Below are positions 42,671-47,500 of a stretch of DNA of 47,500 bases, in pieces. The stretch covers positions 1-47,500 of the forward strand of contig JANDJZ010000145.1 in the NCBI GenBank assembly GCA_027943245.1, in the 5' to 3' direction. Position 1 is the first letter of the stretch. The number at the start of each line of letters is the position of its first letter. The notes below the pieces were generated by a model. That model had not been told where the DNA came from. It ran no database searches and saw only the letters and a list, made by a program, of their open reading frames with translations. This DNA comes from Acanthamoeba sp. SK_2022b. Its lineage: Eukaryota; Discosea; Longamoebia; Acanthamoebidae. The position numbers and the translations under genes are program-made.

Positions 42671-44714
42671 GCGGTGGGAGAGCAAGTACGCGTATCACGG
42701 GAGCACCGGGGAAGGCCTCCGAAAAGAGTTCCAGATTGATCGTGGCGGACATCAACACTGTCGGCCCACGAGAGGGCACGAGAGGAACGATCAGTTGAGA
42801 GCCAGGGGTTTTTTATTAAAGTTTATTTTAATATTATTTTATTTGATTTTATTTATTGAAAAAATTATAAAATTTAGGAATTAAAATTAAAATTATAAAA
42901 TTATAAAATTTAGGAATTAAAATTAAATTTAGTTGTATTGAGGCGGCGTACCGAGCTTGAGGTCGGGCCTCTTGGCCACGAGATCGCGGAGCAGGCCCAG
43001 GAGGAAGTCGGCGTGTATGTGCCTCTCGTGCACCTCGTCCATGATCAGCACGTTGTAGTCCATCAGCATCGGATCGCTGGTCAGCTGCCTGGCAGAGCGC
43101 GGGAGCAGCAGGTCAGCACGACGAGGAGCCCGGTAGCGGTAACGCGCGACGCTACTTACCTGAGCAGCACGCCTTCGGTGAGGAACACGACGTCGGTGGC
43201 GAGCGTCTTGGACGACTCGAAGCGAATCTGGTAGGCGATGCGCGAGCCGTATTCCTGCGCCAGCCCCCCCCCACACGACACGACCATGTGTTGGAAGCAC
43301 GAAAGAGAGAGAGAGAGAGCGCAGAGAGAGAGAGAGAGAGAGAGAGAGCGCAGAGAGAGGAGAGCTACGTTGAGCGTTTCAAAGGCGACGCGCTTGCACA
43401 GGGACATGGCCGCTATCCGTCGGGGCTGCGTGCAGCCGATCTTGCGCATGCCGCCGGCGAGCAGGTACTGGCACACTTGCGTCGATTTCTGTCACGACGA
43501 GACGACGCACGCACGCACGACACATGTGATCGTGAGACCGAGCGAGCCGGCGAGAGAGGTGGACGGGGGAAAGGGAGGGAGGGGGGGAGGCGCAGTACGC
43601 CGCAACCGGTGTCGCCGGCGACCAGCGTGATCTGGTGGCCGCGCACGGCGTCCACGATCTCCTGTCGGTACTGGGCGATCGGCAGGCCGGCCCGCTCGTG
43701 CTGTATCTTCAGGACCTTGGCGAACTGAAGTGGAGCGAGAGCGCGCCAGATCAGCTCAGGCTCGTAGCGGGCCCACAGAACGAGAGAGAGAGAGAGAGAG
43801 CGAGAGAGGTCAAGGAGAGGGCCTGCATCGTTTCTCGTGCCTTTTCCTTCTGTCGAAAGTCCTCGTACAAGTGGAGGGCCTTCTTGACCTCCTGAAACGC
43901 CTCGTCCTTGATCATCACCGGGCCCTTGGCGCTCAACACTGCAAAGTTGACCCTTGGGGTGGCGCTGTCGGTCAACATGAACGCAACGTCGAACGTCTTG
44001 GGGAGGAAGGTGCACCGGTATCGCTGATCGTAGGGCGAAGGAAGGCCCAGAACGTTCTCCGCCTCCGCTCGGTCGTCCTCCTTCGCCTTTGGCTCTGCTT
44101 TGCGACTCTCGCGCTGGCTGAATTGCCTGTACTTGCGGTAGAACTCTGTTCGTGTAGCACAGTTATTAGTTATTCTTAATAAAAATATTCGAATCAAAAA
44201 AATATATCAATAAATATATTTTAATTTGGTATATTATTCTTATAAAAGAAAAATTATTATTTACTTTTTTAAAAAAAACAAATCTCTTACCTCGAAAGTC
44301 GTGGTAGGCCTTGGAGCCCTTGGGGTAGAGGTCGCGAGGCGAGAACAGCAGCTCGTCCCACGCTCTATTCCACTTCTCCTGGTTCTGCTCCTCTTCTGGC
44401 CTTGCCACCACGTCGCGGTCTTTGCTCGCTTCCTTCTCCTCCTCCTTCTCGCCTTCCGCTCGCCGGTGCCGCTTGGGCTCACGCTCGTCCTCTGCCGCAC
44501 GCTCGCTGCGATCTCTCCTTGATCTGTCGTCTCTGCCGGCGTGCCGTCGCTCGTCATCTCGCCGGGATGACCTCACCCTGTCCCTGTCGTGCCGGCTGGT
44601 GCCGTCCTCGTCCCTGCCCCTGCCCCTGTCCCTTCTTTGCCCCTCGCTATCGCGGTCCCTCGCCGAAGGCGAGCGTCGGCGCTTGTGGTGGCGGCGCTCA
44701 TCTTCTGCCTCCAT
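38058..44714 (-). CDS. DHX34-like DEAH/RHA RNA helicase
   Basis: Large superfamily 2 RNA helicase, about 16-18 exons. DHX34 acts in nonsense-mediated mRNA decay in animals. The N-terminus (44714-44400) is rich in Arg/Asp/Glu repeats ([19 protein letters not shown]). Helicase motifs in order: VAGDTGCG, split by an intron from [10 protein letters not shown] (about 43600 and 43475); [20 protein letters not shown] (about 43020-43050, DEVH box); [11 protein letters not shown] (about 42750); [20 protein letters not shown] (about 41890-41940); and [19 protein letters not shown] (about 41550-41600). HA2/OB regions follow ([46 protein letters not shown]). The DHX34-specific C-terminus has a zinc-finger-like [20 protein letters not shown] then KHKKSHQ, at the stop. 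Introns carry AT-rich islands and long simple repeats. The GKST and DEVH boxes are intact, so activity is expected. Confidence 0.9.
39868..39960. repeat. (CACACG)n intronic repeat
   Basis: About 15 units of CACACG and variants on the plus strand (CGTGTG on the sense strand of the helicase gene), between the exons for [20 protein letters not shown] and [16 protein letters not shown]. Confidence 0.9.
41371..41468. repeat. (GA)n intronic repeat
   Basis: About 98 bp of imperfect GA repeats on the plus strand, so CT on the helicase sense strand. It lies in the intron after the exon ending [11 protein letters not shown]. Confidence 0.9.
42172..42230. repeat. (TG)n intronic repeat
   Basis: About 29 TG units on the plus strand (CA on the sense strand) in the helicase intron before the [19 protein letters not shown] exon. 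Confidence 0.9.
42579..42669. repeat. (CGACCA)n hexanucleotide tandem repeat
   Basis: About 13 CCACGA-type hexamers, the first few interrupted by AAAACC, filling most of the helicase intron between [19 protein letters not shown] and [17 protein letters not shown]. The sense strand reads GTGGTC units. Confidence 0.9.
42815..42935. repeat. AT-rich intron with direct duplication
   Basis: About 120 bp of almost pure A/T in a helicase intron. A unit beginning AATTATAAAATTTAGGAATT (about 42862) recurs about 36 bp later (about 42898), a local tandem duplication. Confidence 0.75.
43303..43362. repeat. (GA)n intronic repeat
   Basis: Imperfect GA run on the plus strand (CT on the sense strand) in the helicase intron between the motif Ia region ([20 protein letters not shown]) and the [13 protein letters not shown] exon. 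Confidence 0.85.
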
Positions 44715-44816
44715 GACAATTCTTTTTCAATAATAAAAAATAAATTTAAAAATCGCAAAAATAACAAGAAAAAGTGCACTTTTTCCTGTGCGCACGTAAG
44801 CGTCCACCAGGCGTGC

Positions 44817-45374
44817 TTAACCAGTCCGGCTTGATGGCGGTCGCGCGGCGATTACGTAGTCCATGCCAAAGCAGAAGCCAGCCTTGGCCTCAGGATCGGT
44901 GGCCACCCTACGCCGGGCACCACGCACACACCAAGTCAGTTGATCGATCGACCAAATGGCCAAAGCACTGCGACAACTCAGAGTCGCGTGTTACCGGTGC
45001 TGGAGGTTCTTGACGGCCTCGAGGGTGGCCGATCGCAGGGTGGGGTCTCGGATCTTGTGGAGCCTGTTGCGGCACAGCCGCAGCTGGTCGTCGATGGCCT
45101 CCCCCACGTAGCGGATGGGAAACGTCCACACGCCCTCCACTGTGCACCGCGCGGGACACCGCCCCCCCCCCCCTTCAGTCGCAGCTCACCCCGGCGCGCA
45201 GCGAGCGCGCGCGCGGCGTGCGTGGCCGGGGAGGGGGGTGGACTGACCTACGAACGCGGCCCGCTCGAGCGCGCGCAGCACCCACTCGACCGGATACTCT
45301 CGGTAGGGACGGTCGCCGGCCATCAACAGACAGGCATCGCGCAGTCTGCAGTCGCCATCACACCATGTGCGTGC

Positions 45375-45407
<33 letters not shown>

Positions 45408-45420
45408 CGCGTGTGTGTGC

Positions 45421-45460
<40 letters not shown>

Positions 45461-46855
45461 AGGAGAGAGAGAGAGAGAAAGGGCCAATGGTGAACGAGAG
45501 TGGGGACCGAACACCCGCGATTGGTCGGGACGACGACACCGTTCCGAGTCGAGGAAGAGCTGGCCGCCCGAGCTCTTGGTGCCGTTGAGCGGGAGGGCGT
45601 GGTCGGGGATGGGCTCCTTGCCCACAAAGTAGAGCCTCTTGCCCACGTACTGGCCCAGCCACTCGAAGATCTGATGGGCGTGCAGGGACACGTGCGTGTG
45701 AGTGGCCCACGGGCGTGGCGCCTTGCCAGGAGTCGGGGGAAAGGAGGGGGGGAGAAGGGTGTACCTGGTCTTGTCGATACGGCGAGAATCCGTCCATGGC
45801 GCCCAGAAGGTAGTCGGCCAACTGCGTGAAGGATATGTGTCGACACGTCAAACTCGAGGACACGATCTCTATCTCTCACGAGAGAGAGAGAGAGAGAGAG
45901 CCGCTGAGCCGTACCACCACATCGAAGACGCGGCCCTTGAGCGGATGGTCGGCGCTGTCCCAGTTCATCAGCAGCAGCTCGTCCTGTGGCCTGTTTGTCC
46001 CAATACACACGCAGGCAAAACGAAAGCGTGAGCGCAGCTGCCACTTCTACTTGAGAGTCGCAAAGAGGCGAGTAGCGGGGGGGGGGGCTCGGGAGACGAT
46101 GCCTGATCGCGTGTTCGAAGGACTTGGCGAGCTTGGCATGCATGTCGAGGCTCGCAGTCACAGCGCTCCACGTGGTGGTGTTGAGCCGAGTGACGAAGCG
46201 CAGCGAGCCCGAACCGGTGCCGGCGTCGAGCACCGAGCCCCAGGGCTCGGCGCCCTGGTGGTCGTGGATGAGGGCCCAGATCGGGTCGGCGTGGGCGTGC
46301 TTCCTTCGCTCGTCCTTGAACCACTCATACGGACACCTGCGGTTGCAACCGCACGATGAGATGCGCGCATGTAGCGGCGAAGCGGTCGCTCGTGGGTCAC
46401 CTGTGGCAAGAGACTCGCTTCTGTATCTGTTCGATGGGCTTGGGCTCTCGCACTGAGAGCTGGGCCTGTTGTATGCAGCTATACGGCGGCGGCAGGGAAG
46501 GTCAATAGCATTGCTTTCACAAGCGACATTCAGGTGCGGGCGAGCGTAACATGTTACTGCAGGCTTCGGAGTGGAAGAAACGTCGGCCGCTGCACGCCCG
46601 TACCCAAGGTGCTGGCTCAGCCATCGGCTCCTCTCCCCACACTGCCACGACACATGAAAAAAAGAATTGGTTACTTTTATTTAATTCAAAAATGAAAAAA
46701 AGTAGAAGAGTACGAGCGTCGGTGAGGCGCCGGAAGTGAGGCATGAGGCGGTCGGAGTAGACAAATGCCACAGAGGTAGCGATCAGAATGACAACCACTG
46801 CTCGGGCAGACCCACTCAGCCCCTGCCACCCCTGGCGCTGCCTGCCCTGCGCCAT
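44817..46855 (-). CDS. Membrane-anchored SAM-dependent methyltransferase-like protein
   Basis: Class I methyltransferase-like protein, target unknown. The first exon codes for a short basic N-terminus, then [18 protein letters not shown], a likely signal anchor. A splice from DA to [13 protein letters not shown] removes an AT-rich intron (about 46720-46645). The core has [35 protein letters not shown] (motif I, the SAM-binding Gly-rich loop, about 46215-46250) and [20 protein letters not shown]. Then come [20 protein letters not shown] and DVV (motif II-like), [51 protein letters not shown] and [17 protein letters not shown]. Similar proteins are known in plants and protists as uncharacterised methyltransferases. 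Introns hold TG/CG and GA runs. Confidence 0.75.
45366..45478. repeat. (TG)n/(CG)n and (GA)n intronic repeat
   Basis: GTGCGTGTG and TG units interrupted by about six CG units, then a GA run (45459-45479), in an intron of the methyltransferase-like gene. The sense strand reads CT then CA/CG. Confidence 0.9.
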
Positions 46856-46990
46856 ATTTTATCCTTTTTAAAATAATAAATAAAGCTGGCGAAGTTGCAC
46901 CTTTGGTGCAGAATTCGAGCACCAACTATAATCCCGCCTTTTTCTTGGTTTTGGGTGTGGTGAAGAGATTAATCGAGTAGGGCGAACAAC
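46856..46990. promoter_or_regulatory. Divergent promoter region, methyltransferase-like / Myb-like
   Basis: 135 bp between two divergent start codons. The part next to the methyltransferase-like start is A/T-rich (TTAAAATAATAAATAAAG). No certain element. Confidence 0.4.
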
Positions 46991-47500
46991 ATGGAGGAAT
47001 CGAAGAATCGGTCCAAAAACGACATTACAGAAGAAGAACTGGTACATGCTCCAACATGTTCTCGTCAGAAACGGAAGTAATAGCTGGGTCAGTTCAAAGT
47101 GACCTGCAAACGGTCGCTTTACACGGATTTACCACCAAATTGTCAGATGCTGTGGCGCCCCACATTGCACTGTGTTAACTCATGTGTACAGAATTCACTC
47201 AACAGGAGAGAGCTGTTTGCATTCAAGAAGGAATCCAGCGCCCTTAAATTTCAAACGTATGCTGCGTGGCCACAGGCGGAGGTTGGTGCCTAACCGCCAC
47301 TGTGCTTCGCCGTGCAGACAAGGCTGGAGGAAGAAGTCGGTGAGTGAGTCCATTTTCAAGAAGTGGACACGAGACGAGCACATCAAGTTTGTTGCGGTGC
47401 GTTCCTGCCTTCACAGATGCTTTCATCTTCACCCCTTGCTTACAACGGGCGTAACAGGGACTGAAAGAACTCGAACTGACGGCCGACACTGAGGTCAGCG
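46991..47500 (+). CDS. Start of a possible Myb/SANT-like gene (runs off the window)
   Basis: ATG at 46991 opens MEESKNRSKNDITEEEL, ending at a good donor (CTG|GTACATG). A later exon reads SESIFKKWTRDEHIKFVA, which splices (GTGCGT...CGTAACAG) to GLKELELTADTE just before the window edge. W-x-x-[DE]-E-H-x-x-F-x-x-G-L is the first-helix pattern of SHAQKYF-type Myb repeats. The exon between about 47080 and 47340 is unresolved: no acceptor gives a fully consistent phase, though one at the GGAGGAAG near 47334 would work. The gene continues beyond the window. Family assignment is tentative. Confidence 0.4.

Overview
The window is nuclear DNA of a gene-dense, intron-rich, GC-rich eukaryote. Exons are GC-rich; introns are mostly 40-150 bp with GTACGN- or GTRAGN-type donors and YAG acceptors. 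Several introns are AT-rich or carry long dinucleotide runs. Domain content (P3A proton ATPase, RhoGEF, Kelch-BTB, F-box/ankyrin, F-box/SPRY, MYND/TPR) points to a free-living amoebozoan. Acanthamoeba or a close relative is my best guess; this is inference from gene style, not from a marker gene. No rRNA, tRNA, CRISPR, transposon or viral gene was recognised.

Layout. 1-480: 3' end of a 2-dehydropantoate 2-reductase (+). 632-2148: cyclin T/K-like (-). 2259-2543: small, possibly mitochondrial protein (+). 2777-3875: GST with a CPFA motif (+). 4085-8732: P3A plasma-membrane H+-ATPase (-). 9155-10324: wax-synthase-like membrane acyltransferase (-). 10813-12959: membrane-anchored RhoGEF (-). 13111-15692: Kelch-BTB (+), tail-to-tail with an F-box/ankyrin gene (-, 15696-17682). 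17910-18646: calmodulin-like EF-hand protein (-). 18841-21113: F-box/SPRY (-). 21426-25052: DENND6/FAM116-type DENN protein (-). 25513-27179: TENT5/FAM46-like nucleotidyltransferase (-). 27475-28557: unknown low-complexity protein (-). 28719-29329: UPF0235/DUF167 protein (-). 29415-31633: second F-box/ankyrin protein (+). 31712-35201: a degenerate eEF1A/eRF3-like GTPase fused to ankyrin repeats (+). 35263-37864: TPR-ankyrin-MYND protein (+). 38058-44714: DHX34-like DEAH/RHA helicase (-). 44817-46855: membrane-anchored SAM methyltransferase-like protein (-). 46991 to the window end: start of a possible Myb/SANT-like gene (+).

The genes do not form an operon or an obvious pathway. Four predicted ubiquitin-ligase substrate adaptors (one Kelch-BTB, three F-box) lie within about 18.5 kb. 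Adjacent genes are very close: divergent starts are 85-151 bp apart and one convergent pair of stop codons is 3 bp apart. The most unusual item is the translation-GTPase-like protein at 31712-35201. It keeps the three-domain eEF1A/eRF3 fold signature but has lost residues in G1, G3 and G4. Its last domain-3 strand is spliced directly onto an ankyrin region, giving an architecture I do not recognise from known families.
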